Source of the DNA: Theocolax elegans
Taxonomy: Eukaryota > Arthropoda > Insecta > Hymenoptera > Cerocephalidae
DNA length: 64,000 nucleotides
NCBI GenBank assembly: GCA_026168455.1
Contig: CM047426.1
Location: forward strand, 41,806,307 to 41,870,306
Direction of reading: 5' to 3'
The notes below the pieces were generated by a model. The model was not told where the DNA came from. It ran no database searches and saw nothing but the letters and a program-made list of their open reading frames with translations. Made by a program: the position numbers and the translations under genes. Positions 32,300-43,886 of the stretch are shown piece by piece. The stretch's first letter is position 1, and each line of letters begins with the position of its first letter.

Positions 32300-33136
32300 A
32301 TGTGTCGTGCGAAGCAGTGCACGACACCCGCGGGGCATGGCGGTATTCGCCTTCGGGGATAGGGAGTGATCACTGGTTAACTAATTATTACTCGGAATTC
32401 AAGATAATGAGTTGATTTATTAAATATAAAATAAGGGTGAAAGATATTACAATAAGACGGGCCAAGGTAAGGTTAAACCTTGGCTCAAAACAAATAAAGC
32501 TATTCGCGTAATCTATGGAAATGTACAATACACGGTTACGTGTGTGTGTGTGTGCGCCCGCCGCAATATACGTGTCGAGACTCGCGGTCTCGATCTACTC
32601 GGGAAAGAGGTTAAGTTCGCCAGGTACGGGTTACCTGGCTTCGCAATAAATATCGCCGAGTGGCAGTCGCGCTGGAGTGTGAAGCACTCTGGTTTGCCGT
32701 AAGCGTGATTTACGAGACGAGAGAGAGCGTCGCGACGAGAGCGGCTAACCTCTCGTATGGTCTGCGCGTCGGGATACCGCGCGTATCCCGTCGCCGATTT
32801 CGCTCGCGTTTCGGCGGTGGTGAACGCGATATTGCCTGGCCTGGACTTACTTTATATCCGAAGATGATCGTGGGGGACGGCGCGGGCCTCGTACTCTCTC
32901 ACTCTCTCTTCCCCTCTCGTACCCGCGTTCTGCTGCGTGTCTCACTCGCGCGGGAATCTGTGTTTTCTCTCGTCTCCGCGCACGATTCTCCTTGCCTCTC
33001 TCGTAGGCGAGACGATACTGCCGGTGTATCGTGCACACCGGCTCTCCGACGCGCTCGCGCATGCGCCTTACGCGTTTTCAACGGTAGACTCACGCGATCG
33101 GTACGATTTTCGTCTCGCGTAAACCGTTTACCGTTA
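32300..33136 (-). mobile_element. Putative LTR of a second gypsy relic
   Basis: On the minus strand a purine tract ggaaggggggtgtaacgg (plus 33132-33150) matches the PPT-LTR junction of the element at 29777-29793, including the TGTAACG start. The LTR would run from about 33136 to lower coordinates. The left limit is uncertain because no CGTTACA end (TGTAACG on plus) was found. The stretch is GC-rich and has no ORF of known type; the 177-codon plus-strand frame at 32660-33193 crosses the LTR edge and is judged spurious. Confidence 0.55.
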
Positions 33137-33930
33137 CACCCCCCTTCCAGACGCGAGGTATATTCCTATATATCATGCTCTGACCTTTCCTAGACGCGTC
33201 AGGATGTGATTAGGAGCCTGATTCGGAATGAAATCGCTTTATTTCACGATTTCGATAGCCAGGGGATTTTTACCCTGGTGATCTGGTTCTGACTCAGATT
33301 TGTCAGGAGCTATCGGCTCTTTCTGACTTAGCTAGTGGTGGTTCGACCGACTGGGGCATGTACATAGGTTATGTATCCCCTGCCAACCATACACAAAATA
33401 GCGTTAGTGCTCTTTCATCTTTTCGACGGCGAACTCGTTGAATAGGGTTCAGTATTGACATCCGTCTACGTCAGCCAATTACTTGTGTTGCGATTAGTAC
33501 ATTTTTAATTGTCGCTTCGCTTGCGCGCGCGTCTTTCTAGGGACTACAGATGATCCTGATCTCCCGAGTATGGATTCGACATCATTATTTTCTACACTGC
33601 GTTTCACTATGTTCTTCCCGTGGGGTCTCGCGACGGTTTTTGCGGATTTTCGCGGACGGCCGCGCTTTCGTGCGTTCGGCGTTTTGACTCTCGCACGTCT
33701 ACGGACTGGTTGACCGTTTTGATCCAAAGCTTGTTTTCGTTTGGATCCAAAACTGCGCCAAACTCGCGAATGAAGTCCGCTCCGTAACAGTCGATTTGAT
33801 CGTCTGGAAGTACGGCAACGCGAATATCTCGTTTTATCCCGGCAATTTCGAAAGGCAGGTCTACGTAACCAGCGATCACTACCGTCTGGTTCCCTGGCAC
33901 TTTCGCTTTTCTTCCAGCACAATTATAAGA
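33137..33930 (-). pseudogene. Deleted gypsy internal region: PR fused to AT-hook tail
   Basis: One minus frame (33607-33900) gives the C-terminal half of a gypsy protease: GYVDLPFEIAGIKRDIRVAV and GADFIREFGAVL, matching CILGADFIRAFNAVL of the intact element. A frame change then leads to the Pol C-terminal tail (to 33494) with the AT-hook RKRGRPRKSAKT and the final PRKTRAQAKRQ. RT, RNase H and integrase are missing, so an internal deletion joined protease to the tail. Bases 33137-33493 are the 3' untranslated part. The AT-hook tail is therefore a family trait. Confidence 0.8.
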
Positions 33931-34075
33931 GAAAAAATTATTTTACCCCGAACCGATGTTTGCGCCCGAGCAAAGCGAGGAAATCACTTTGTCTCTGATA
34001 ATTTTGAGCACTATTGCAGGAAAAGTTTATTTTGCGCACTAGTGCGGGAATGTACTATTTTGCGCACGGAGTTAA

Positions 34076-35076
34076 GAAAAAATTTTTTTTTTACTCAAGC
34101 ACATTTGAAGTTTTCTATTTTTGAGACTGGACTTCAGTTTGACTTAATTATCTTTGATATAAGTGCTTATTTTAATACAACATTTGAAATTAATTGTCGC
34201 AAAGTATCTTATACTAAACACATTTTATATATCGCATAGATTGTTCAGAATTTGTATTATTATATATGACATAAGTGAGAATTTATCAGGTTTTTATGCG
34301 AACTCAAACAAGTTTAAAGCAGTTACGAGTACAGGAAATTTATTACAATTAAAAATAGGAAAATTTAAAATTTTAAAAAGTTATTTATAAAATTTAGCAA
34401 TTAATATATACTTTTTTGTTTATGATTGGTCACCTTCACGTACGTTATTCATTCACAGATATCTATATGCATTCTACTCTTTGAAATAATATATTTTTAA
34501 TTTATAATAGTTTAAATAAAATTTACTGCTTAAAGAGTATATGATTTACTACTTGTTTTTATAATAAACAACTTCAAAAATATTTTTCATTTCTAAAATT
34601 TATTTGACATATCTGTTGATTCAATTGATTTATTATTGAATTAAGAAATTTTCGCGAAATCGTTGAAAAAACTCGAACTAGAAACGTTACTTTCCACAAA
34701 AGACATTGACATCTGCCTAATTGACGAAATACGTTTAGAAGACAATAATACATAAATTACGAAACTACGCAGTATTTAAAAATACTAAAAGCCGGGTCAG
34801 CACGGTAATAAATAAGAACAGTTTGCCAAATTTACATTTGGTCGAAAGGGAAATTTGACCAAAAATTGAATATCTTATGTTATGTCTGTTCATATTATTT
34901 CTTTTTGATTGCCCCAGGCTAAAATGGTCTAGAAAAACGAGGAAAGAATCGGAATATTTAGGAACAAATTTTGAATAAATAAATGTCAAGAATAATTTTA
35001 ATATATTTAAATTTTTACTCTAAATCGCCCGTGCATATATTACAACGTATATGAAACAAAAATTACATATAAAAAA
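34076..35076. other. AT-rich intergenic DNA
   Basis: No supportable gene or repeat beyond low-complexity AT. Confidence 0.4.
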
Positions 35077-35838
35077 TTTCTGCAATTGAAAGAACTGAAA
35101 TCAAACTGAAATCGACAAGTATTTTGAATCATGCAAAAATGTCTACCAATCTGAATACAGATTTTTTTTATTAAAAGTATCTTATACTTTTACTTTTCAT
35201 TTCTGGCCCTGCCATGTCTTACAGTAATAAATAAATAATATTCTAATGATGTTAATTTGTGCAAAATTGATTTCTGCAAAACTAATAAAATCGACATTTC
35301 TTCTTTTTTATTCTTTTAAATAAAATAATACTTGCACCACCGTTGGTTAATAGGTGTTACCGCTTCATATAGATGTTAATTCTGACTATATTAACTGATG
35401 TTACATTTTATGAATCATTACATACATCTTAGCTATTATCTTATTTTAAAATTTAAGGGGCCTAATATATTATGCAAAGCGACTTGTGGCATATTATTAA
35501 ATAGTGTAAAGACTCACGCGTGGAAACAAGACTGTATACTACAAACCAATAATTTATTATTAATAAAATAATTTGTGGTGCAAGTATTATTTTATTTAAA
35601 AGAATAAAAAAGAAGAAATGTCCATTTTATTAGTTTTGCAGAAATCAATTTTGCCCAAATTAACATCATTAGAATATTATTTATTTATTACTGTAAAACA
35701 TGGCAGGGCCAGAAATGAAAAGTAAAAGTATAAGATACTTTTAATAAAAAAAATCTGTATTCAGATTGGTAGACATTTTTGCATGATTCAAAATACTTGT
35801 CGATTACAGTTTAATTTCAGTGCTTTCAATTGCAGAAA
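35077..35838. mobile_element. Long inverted repeat, two 265-bp arms
   Basis: Left arm 35077-35341 (tttctgcaattgaaag ... cttgcaccac). Right arm 35574-35838 is its complement (gtggtgcaag ... caattgcagaaa), ~95% matched, around a 232-bp AT-rich spacer. No coding capacity. The arm end recurs in shortened direct copies at about 35895-35960, 36150-36200 and 36415-36490. A diverged arm lies at 780-985. The structure fits a foldback or MITE family. Confidence 0.88.
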
Positions 35839-36864
35839 CTTTTTACGAAGTTTAAGTAATATATATAAATGTTTATTTAAAATATATATTTATGGTACGA
35901 TTCAAAATACTTGTCGATTTCAGTTTGATTTCAGTTCTTTCAATTGCTGAAATTTTTTATATGTAATTTTTGTAATATTAAAAAAAATGTTTAATTAAAA
36001 TTCAAAGAAATAGATAAAATAAGGGAGTTAGAATTAAAATTATTTATTTGTCAGATAACAATGTCAGATTCAATTGCAGAATTTATTTATCAGATAACAA
36101 TTTTCAAAGTTTGATTAGAATAACAATACTTGCGGGTTTTGACACCTTCTTGGAAGGTGTTTTTGATTTCAGTACTTTCAATTGCAGAAAACTATTATGG
36201 AATATAAGTTACATATAAAAAAGGTTATTATTCTATAAAATTGTTTATCTACTGATGTAAAGCACGGTAAGGATAGGCATTGTTTATTTAAAGAAAATTA
36301 AAAAAAAGAAGTTTCCTTTTTATCAGTTTTGTGCAAATTAATTAAAACTTTTTATAGAGTTTAAGCAAAATATATAAAAGTTTAATTAAAAAAAAATTCA
36401 GTGTATGGTATGGTAAAAAATACTTGTCGATATTTGATTTCAGTACTTTCTATTGCAGAAACTTTTTATGGAGTTTAAGCAAAATATAAGTAGAAATAGG
36501 ATGGGAGTAATAATTAAAGATTTTGTTATCAGATAACATTTTTCAATGTGTGATTGGAAACCATACTTGCAAATGTTGACATTTTCGTAGAAGGTGTTTT
36601 TATTAATACATCAGTGTATAACTTTAATAAATTAATAAAAAAGAAAACTAATATAAAAATATTTATTTATCATTTCATTTATGCGTTAAAAAAATGGTTA
36701 TTTCTTACAAAACAGTAAAATGAAACATTTCCTAGTTGCATTGTATTTATTTTACAAACAAATTTGTGTATTATGACATATCTAATAATCATTTATTCAA
36801 AGAAAAATACAACTACGGTTAACAGTGAATTACGCCACCATACCATATATCCATTAGATAATAT
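35839..36864. repeat. Degenerate direct copies of the inverted-repeat arm end
   Basis: At least three partial copies of the block gatttcagt-actttcaattgcagaaa are separated by AT-rich DNA, with a paired 'cttgcggg/caaatgttgaca...gaaggtgttttt' motif at about 36128 and 36568. No ORF. Confidence 0.5.
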
Positions 36865-37460
36865 CGACGCCTCTTACGAAAACTAGCACAACTATTTCTT
36901 CCGCGAAAACTAGCAACTATGAACATACTCCACGAAGACTAGCACGTTTAACGTTTCCATTTGGAAAACTAGCATGTTTGATATTTTTCCGCGAAGACTA
37001 GCACAACTCGCTTGCTCGCGAAAACTAACACATTTAATTTTCTTGGACGAAAAGTAACACGTTTCAATTTTCCGCGAAAACTAGCACATCTCGCTATTTC
37101 TTTTTATTAATTAATGACCACATGATTTTGAATAAAGAAGTGTTATTAAATAAGGTTTTTATTTAATAGGTGTTTATTTCTGGGATGAAAGTTAGTAATT
37201 CATCCAACAAAACAATTGCTTTTTACTCAAATGAAAGATTTGAAAGGCTGCTTTAATCAACAGCTATTTATTTACTAACTTCTAAAGATTTTCAAATTTT
37301 TTGGTATTTTTATTTAATATAATAAATTTAATGTTTTGTTTGTAGGAATAGCTAAAATAAAGGTTTGAAGAAAAAAGTAAGTTTACGGTAGATAAAGTGC
37401 GTCTTCGGTGAATAAAGTAGCTCTACGGATGATAAAATGGGTCTACAGGGAAGCAAATAA

Positions 37461-37973
37461 TTAGGAAATTCCGAGTACTCGAAAAAGTCGACTTTATACG
37501 AATCAAGCTTTTTCACCGAGTTGAAGTCGAATATTCGGCTTTTTCAAACCTTAAAAATGTGCCGAGTTGCTTGAAAAAATCGAGTTTCTCGATTATATAT
37601 ATATTATATCCCTTATTTGCCAAATTGTAAATTTCGTGTTGTGCTAGCCCTAGATCATCAATATTTGCCTAAAAAGTAAGAAACCCGTTGTTACAATGTA
37701 AAAAAATTGATTCCAGATAGTGCCTCTTGCTCTACCTTTCTCGTTTTATTGAAAAGTATGATGTTTTCGAAAAAATCTTTAAGAATAAAATCATTTTTAG
37801 ACCTTTGTACGTTATTTAAAGCTGTAGCAATAAGAAAATAATTTTTAACGAACCGAGTACCTGTATTTGTTCGAGTAACTCGTTGAAATTAGATGACCGA
37901 CTCGACTCGCTATTCGTCAAGTCGAGATTTTAGTTCGAGTAACTCGAAATTTCGGGTACTCGCTCACTCCTAA
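37461..37973. mobile_element. hAT-like MITE nested in the transposon
   Basis: The left end TTAGGAaAtTCCGAGTACTCGAA and the right end, complement TTAGGAgtgagCGAGTACCCGAA, share TTAGGA and CGAGTAC, followed by CGAGTT/AACTCG-rich sequence. Ends of the type GAGTGAGCGAGTACCCGA are common in insect hAT non-autonomous elements. It interrupts an array of tctacgg(a/t)gataaa-type repeats (37385-37445 and about 37980-38035). No exact 8-bp target duplication was found. The flanking interior (37100-37460, 37974-38970) has no gene. Confidence 0.55.
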
Positions 37974-38970
37974 CAATAATCTACGGAATAAAATTATGTT
38001 TTAGTACCTTTGTAGAGATCGATAAAGTGAATTTCATAGATGAATAGTTAATTATTCACTTAAGAAGTCAAATAAATTATTAATTTATAAGTAATGCTAT
38101 AATCTTTTGCAATGTGAACTTAATAGTATATTGTGTATACCAAGGACGAAAAGTGGGTCTTTTTAGGCCGGATGTGGATTTGCAGTACGTGGTGCAGGTG
38201 AGTGCGTATCCCTCGCCGAAGCCGAGCTACAAAAAACTTTACAAATTTTAAAGAACTTTAGCGCCTGCAAAATCGCGCCGGTTGCTAAAAGACTACTTTA
38301 CGCTCTACTTTTAGTAATGGCACAATAATAATTCTATTCTGTAAACTGTAACTGTAATGAAGGACGAATTACACTTAACATTGATAAAATTAATCATAAC
38401 TTCAAAAATTACCGCCTTAAGACGGCTTAATGATATTGAACGCTTGCGTTGTGTACATTAGATACATTTTCGTAGCGGTAACTTTGATACATATATAATA
38501 TTGTCCTTTTGTCTGCGCAAAGAATAATACGCAGTAATAAATATCGCTTAATTATTGATATATAAAGTATCAAAAAGAGATTCATATATATAATTTAGCC
38601 AATAAAATCCTAATCTTTAATCTACATCAGACGCGCTCTTATAAATTTTTTAATTTGCTAATAATAATATTAAGTGTAATACCCTATTAATGAATTGTTT
38701 TTACTTTTGATTGAGGCTGTAAATCGACAATGTGATATTAGACATGTTAATTTTTTCACTTTAATGTGATATAAAAATTAAGATTTATTTATTTTGATTT
38801 ATCTTCGAAGTGAGACTTGTGGAATAATATAAATTGCGAGAGTTTATTAAATATGTATTCAAAAAATAAATATTCTGTACTACCATTAAAACATCTTTAA
38901 TTTCTAATTTTATTTCTAGAATTATTTCTCTTTGCACATTATCAATGCAGGTAAGAATACTATTTACATT

Positions 38971-40929
38971 TGCGACGCTACTTTTCGTCGGGAAAAATCT
39001 AATTGGATTAAATTATAACCCGGCGGAGGTTCCGTCGTAGCGACGTTGAAAATGGCTATATATCGCCGATTTATATTTAATTGAGCGCCTGGCGATATTT
39101 AAATAAAAATGAAATAAATACTTTACAAACGACTCGGCAACCCGGCAAATCTTCACTCGACTCCTCCTCACAGAGGGAATTCCGACGGCTGACCACCTCG
39201 GAACCGGCGGCTTTTGGAGTAAAGGAAAAATCAAATAAATACACTCACAAATTCTATCTTTAACCACAACTCATTTATTTAAAAAGTTAATAGAAATTAT
39301 AATTTCCGGCACCGACACAATATATATACTCGCGATCCGCGACCGACTCTCACACACGTGCACACACTCACGCAACTCCGTCCGTCCGGCAAATATATAA
39401 AATTATTACATTTAAGTATTTAAAATAATTCGGCCGCCCGTCGGGCTAACCGTAACTTTTACTCGCCTAATTAGCTTCTCAACTCCAGTACCTCTCAACT
39501 CGAACTCGACTACTCTAACTCTACTCTGCTTTAACTCTATAAAAAGAAACGAAAACGGCTACGTTGCCTCAAAATACTACTAAACAAATTACTCGACTGC
39601 CTCGTCAGACGATCAGGTAGCGAATCGTCGAGACCGGCTTCTTCATCCGGCTCGCGGCGTGGCTTGATCCCCAAAATTAAGGATTTTCCTCCCCACCCTA
39701 TCGCTATCCTGCTCTATCTTACTATATTCCTTATCTACCGGCGTTGATTAGGGTGGTTGATTGCGTGATCGATACGCGTAGTCAGCCTTGATCTTATTTC
39801 CGTCAAGGCCGACTATCCAATAATAGTGGTTTACGTCACCACCAACCTGTTCATTATTGGGTCGACCACGCAACCAATCATCCCCGACACTCGGAAGGCG
39901 CGCATTACAAATAATGAATTACCATATCGGTAACCCAGTCGGTGCTGCCGCCCCGTGCCTACCGACTATGTAATTACTATCAACTATCCCGACACACTCA
40001 TACATCAATTAGAATTTAATTTTAGCAACTATTTACAACTATATACATATTTTATAAACTATTAAAAATCGCCCAAACTCTACCGACGGATCTACATAAT
40101 TGTTATTTAAAATTAACTACGCTACTAGCTAAAATAATTAATTATATCATATACGTGTGCGCGCTATATACAAGAGTATACACCGACACATAGGTGTGCG
40201 CGCACCGTCTATATCTATATATATATATTCTAGTATGCCGCGGTATACCGTATAAATTAGGTATACCGTGACTCCTACTCTACTCGCGCTCCCCTCACTC
40301 CGCGCGCTCCCACCCATAGTCCCACTACGGTCGCTCACTCGAGCATCTTCGCGCGCGCAACACTCTCGCTGCTCGAGTGATCCCCCCCTTCCCGCGCACC
40401 ACGCCTAGTGCCGCACGAGCGTCGCCGTCGGTGCCGCGTTCCCCGGTATACGGGTGTAAGGTGGGGGAGCACCCTGGCTCTCCCGGCTACTAGTACGCAG
40501 TTCGGGCGTGCGCGCACCCATGCGCCATCTCAGCCGTCGTCGTCTGCTGAGCACGTGTGACGGTTGAGGTTAGGACGCCGCCTAACCTCCCGTCTTGTTG
40601 ACATCAGCATCGGATTCGCCAGGTATCGTGAGACGACCTGGGCTCGGTCCTTGGCTCACGATACCTCTCGGCCGTGGTCTGGGTCGTAGTCCGCGTACTA
40701 CCGTCGGGTATCGGTCGCATCGTTCGTCGGCTCTGACTCTAAAACATACCCATACCGTGGGTATCAATATTCGCTTTAAAAGTGCATCGGTGCACTTCGG
40801 TCCGCCTGCGAGGGATTCGCTACCTGCGACGCGATCGCGATCTAATATACATTAAAGTATACATGCACATGACTTATAGATACAAGCCATGTGCATATAC
40901 TTGTACGTTGTATGTTTTACAACGTCACA
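38971..40929. mobile_element. Solo LTR B, 1,959 bp, TSD CATT
   Basis: Same family as solo LTR A: it begins TGCGACG, ends CGTCACA, and is flanked by a perfect CATT duplication (38967-38970, 40930-40933). It is inserted in the DNA transposon 36865-41300. It is the source of the two LTR pieces at 46101-47305 and 49517-51594, which match it almost base for base. It keeps the 86-codon frame (40595-40855) seen in copy A, and the AAGTGCA/TGCACTT and ATACCCA/TGGGTAT hairpins. Confidence 0.9.
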
Positions 40930-42185
40930 CATTTGTCATTTATTGAAAAAAACGCTTATTAACGTAATAGAGGAGAAGGACTCTAGCTTGATCAATTTTC
41001 ATGTTTTAATTTTTATTTAATTCCCAATGTTATCTAAAGCATTCATTAGAGTTTGAAAATACTTGGGAAGAAAACGTGCTAGTCTTCGCGGAGAGAAAAC
41101 GTGCTAGTCTTCGCGGAGAGCAAACATGCTAGTTTTCGCGGAGAAAAGGTCATACATGCTAGTTTTCGCGGAGCAAACCATAGACGTGTTAGTCTTCGCG
41201 GTAAAAACCCTAAACGTGCTGTTCTTCCATAAAGAAACTGATAACCTACTACTTTTCGCGGAAGACGTAAAATGCGTGCTAGTCTTCGTAAGAGGCGACG
41301 ATATGTACAATGTACTTTTTTCTTTTCTGGACAAGTCACAATTAAACTTGCCTAGAATAAAGGATCATCGATTTATTCCTTAAATATAATTATGTAAATA
41401 TTATAACACATTTGTTTATGCTATATGTGGGACTATATATATTTCAGTTTATAGTTAGACTTAAGACAGAACCACCCGGTCAAAAAAAAATAAGTGAAAA
41501 TTTAACTAAAAAATGTACTTAAAAATTTAGTTAAAAAGGTAGCTATTATCAGTTAAATTTTCAATTACAAGGATTCCAATTTTTCAGGATAATATTTAAT
41601 TAAAAATTTGATTATTATTAGCTACCTTTGTAGCTGAATATTTAAGTAAATGTTTTGTTGCCCTTAAAACAAAAATGCAGTTGAACATTCAGTTAATTAA
41701 ATATTTAATTGAAAATGTAACTATTATTAAGTAAATTTTTAATTATATAATTTGGTTATTATTAGCTATATTTTTAACTGAATATTTAACTAACTATTTA
41801 GTTGCACTGAAAACAAAAATATAGTTAAAAATTTAATTAATACACCGTTTACGAAATTTAATTATTATCACCGGAATATTTAATTAAGTATTAAATTTAA
41901 GATGCCAACGTTGTGACAACGTTGTGGCGACGTTATTTTAGCAACATTCCAACGTTATGAAAGTTGCCACGTGGGAAATGTTCGTTGCTCTTCAACGTTA
42001 CTTAGACGTTGTTTCAGCGTTGGTTTCCACCCATCGCGGCAATTTACAAAATATAAGCGGAAATTTCCCACGTTATAGCAACGTTTCTCCAACATTGCCG
42101 CAACTTTCATAACAACTTTGGGAAGTTGCTAAATTAATGTTGGCACAACGTTTCCGCAACGTTGAATGCTGTTAGGAATAGCCGA

Positions 42186-42979
42186 CCCTACCAAAAATTA
42201 TCACGTGATTATCTCGTGGATAACTACGTGATTATCACGTGGATATCCACGTAATATCCACGTGAGATTTTCGACTATTTTTCTACATGATTATCACGTA
42301 GATATCCACGTGATAATCACGTGATATATAAAAATTTTTGTTTTTTAAAAATGTAATCTTAGACACGGAGTTGATGGGATGCAATTTCACAGAAACCGAA
42401 CTGGCAATTCAGTTTAGATAAAAACAATCATTTATATACCACGTTATTAATATACGCGGCAAAGTAAAGGCATAGTATATGATCAAAGTCGCTTTTACCT
42501 TCCTACTTTGCCTCCATATAAGCCCTACGCGCACGCTAATCTATAGCGGGTAACTGGCAGCCACCTATCGGTCGTAACTGGTAATACCGTGAGCAAGTGC
42601 AGTAGTCATATTTCAAAACCGTTTCGACCGATAGGTGGCTGCCAGTTACCCGCTATAGATTAGCGTGTGCGTGAGACTTATATGGAGGCAAAGTAGGAAG
42701 GTAAAAGCGACTTCGATCATATTCTATGCCTTTACTTTGCCTCATATATTTATAACGTAGCGAATAAAGGATTTTTTTATCAAAACCAAATGGACGGTTT
42801 AGTTTCTGTGAAATTGAATCCAATCAACTCCGTGCCTAAGATTACATTTATAAAAAAACAAAAAATTTCATATATCACGTGATTATCACGTGGATATCTA
42901 CGTGATAATCACGTGGAAAAATGGTCGAAAATCTCACGTGATTATTACGTGGATATCCACGTGATAATTTTTAGTAGGG
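42186..42979. mobile_element. Inner palindromic MITE, ~390-bp arms, CACGTG-rich ends
   Basis: It begins CCCTACCAAAAATTATCACG and ends in the complementary CGTGATAATTTTTAGTAGGG. Arms run to about 42580 and from about 42618, so almost the whole unit is palindromic around a ~40-nt loop. The outer 150 bases of each arm are strings of the palindromes ATCACGTGAT, GGATATCC and CCACGTGG. The inner part (gcaaagtaaaggcat, cctactttgcctccatataag, gggtaactggcagccacc) is ordinary sequence. No coding capacity and no clear target duplication. Confidence 0.88.
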
Positions 42980-43002
42980 GAAGGATATAACTCGAAAATA
43001 AT

Positions 43003-43100
43003 CGGAGGTAAACAGTCAAACCGATACTTAAACGAACAATTGTTTTTGTAGATCAATGTGAAATATTTAAGTTTAAATATCGGTATGACTGTTTACCTCC
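43003..43100. repeat. Small inverted repeat
   Basis: CGGAGGTAAACAGTCAAACCGATA near 43003 and its near-complement TATCGGTATGACTGTTTACCTCC near 43078 flank a ~50-base AT-rich centre. It appears as an insertion into the right arm of the outer foldback, because the left arm lacks it. Confidence 0.7.
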
Positions 43101-43798
43101 AAATAACGTCGCCACAACGTAGTCACAACGTTGGCAGCTTCAATTTAATACTTAATTAAATATTCCGGTGATAATAATTAAATTTCGTAAACGGTGTATT
43201 AATTAAATTTTTAACTATAGTTTTTTTTCAGTGCAACTAACTAGTTAGTTAAATATTCAGTTACAAATACAGCTAATAATAACCAAATTATATAATTAAA
43301 AATTTACTTAATAATAGTTACATTTTCAATTAAATATTTAATTAACTGAATTTTCAACTGCATTTTTGTTTTAAGGGCAACAAAACATTTACTTAAATAT
43401 TCATTTAAAAATATAGCTAATAATAATCAAATTTTTAATTAAATATTCTGAAAAATTTGAATCCTTATAATTGAAAATTTTACTGATAATAGCTACCTTT
43501 TTAACTAAATTTTTAAGTAAATTTTTTAGTTAAATTTTCACTTATTTTTTTTTTGACCGGGCACAATTATTTACTTACACAAAATTTGTTTCATTAATTA
43601 AATCAATGACACAATTACAGAATTATCCTATGTTGGTACTTACAATTCTTTCAATTCTTATATCAATGCAGCTCTCAGTACATATTGTTTTTGAATCATG
43701 TATAAGCTGCACTTATACAAATACAAGTAATTAACCAGAGTCAAATGAACAACTCCAGCGAATGAATACCATTAAACAAATAAGAAAAATCCTATGAA

Positions 43799-43857
<59 letters not shown>
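43799..43857. repeat. (CA)n(TA)n microsatellite
   Basis: About eight CA units followed by about 20 TA units. It lies just before the first Y block of the rearranged region. Confidence 0.93.
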
Positions 43858-43859
<2 letters not shown>

Positions 43860-43886
43860 TACTCATAATAGTGCACTTTTTAGGTA

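Larger units (their letters stand above)
36865..41300. mobile_element. DNA transposon with TIR and subterminal repeats (non-autonomous)
   Basis: The left end CGACGCCTCTTACGAAAACTAGCAC (36865-36889) and the right end (41276-41300) are inverted copies; the right inner block reads gtgctagtcttcg and then cgtaagaggcgacg. Both are flanked by ATAT (36861-36864, 41301-41304). Inside each end is an array of the ~14-bp word CCGCGAAAACTAGCAC in inverted orientation, about seven copies at 36865-37090 and eight at 41068-41290. Subterminal repeats of this kind usually bind the transposase. No transposase ORF is present. The interior holds a hAT-like MITE and solo LTR B; without LTR B it is about 2.5 kb. 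Confidence 0.75.
41475..43561. mobile_element. Large foldback element, ~465-bp terminal inverted repeats
   Basis: Left end CCCGGTCAAAAAAAAATAAG (41475) and right end complementary (to 43561). The arms 41475-41940 and 43095-43561 are inverted copies made of A/T-rich words (agctattattagtaa types), followed by an AACGTTGTGGCGACGTT block. The left side continues in an AACGTT-rich array to 42180. No ORF. Immediate flanks acca/caca share only CA. A second palindromic element (42186-42979) and a small third one (about 43003-43100) lie inside. Confidence 0.85.

Noticed and set aside
32660..33193. 177-codon plus-strand ORF
   Set aside because: It lies antisense across the LTR and PPT of a gypsy relic, is Arg/Ser-rich without a domain, and GC richness alone explains its length.
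39013..39267. 84-codon ORF repeated at 46096 and 49512
   Set aside because: Repetition reflects duplication of LTR B sequence, and the frame is antisense to another equally long frame.
41475..43561. CRISPR-like or bacterial origin for the palindromes and repeats
   Set aside because: No spacer-repeat structure and the surroundings are a eukaryotic transposon nest.
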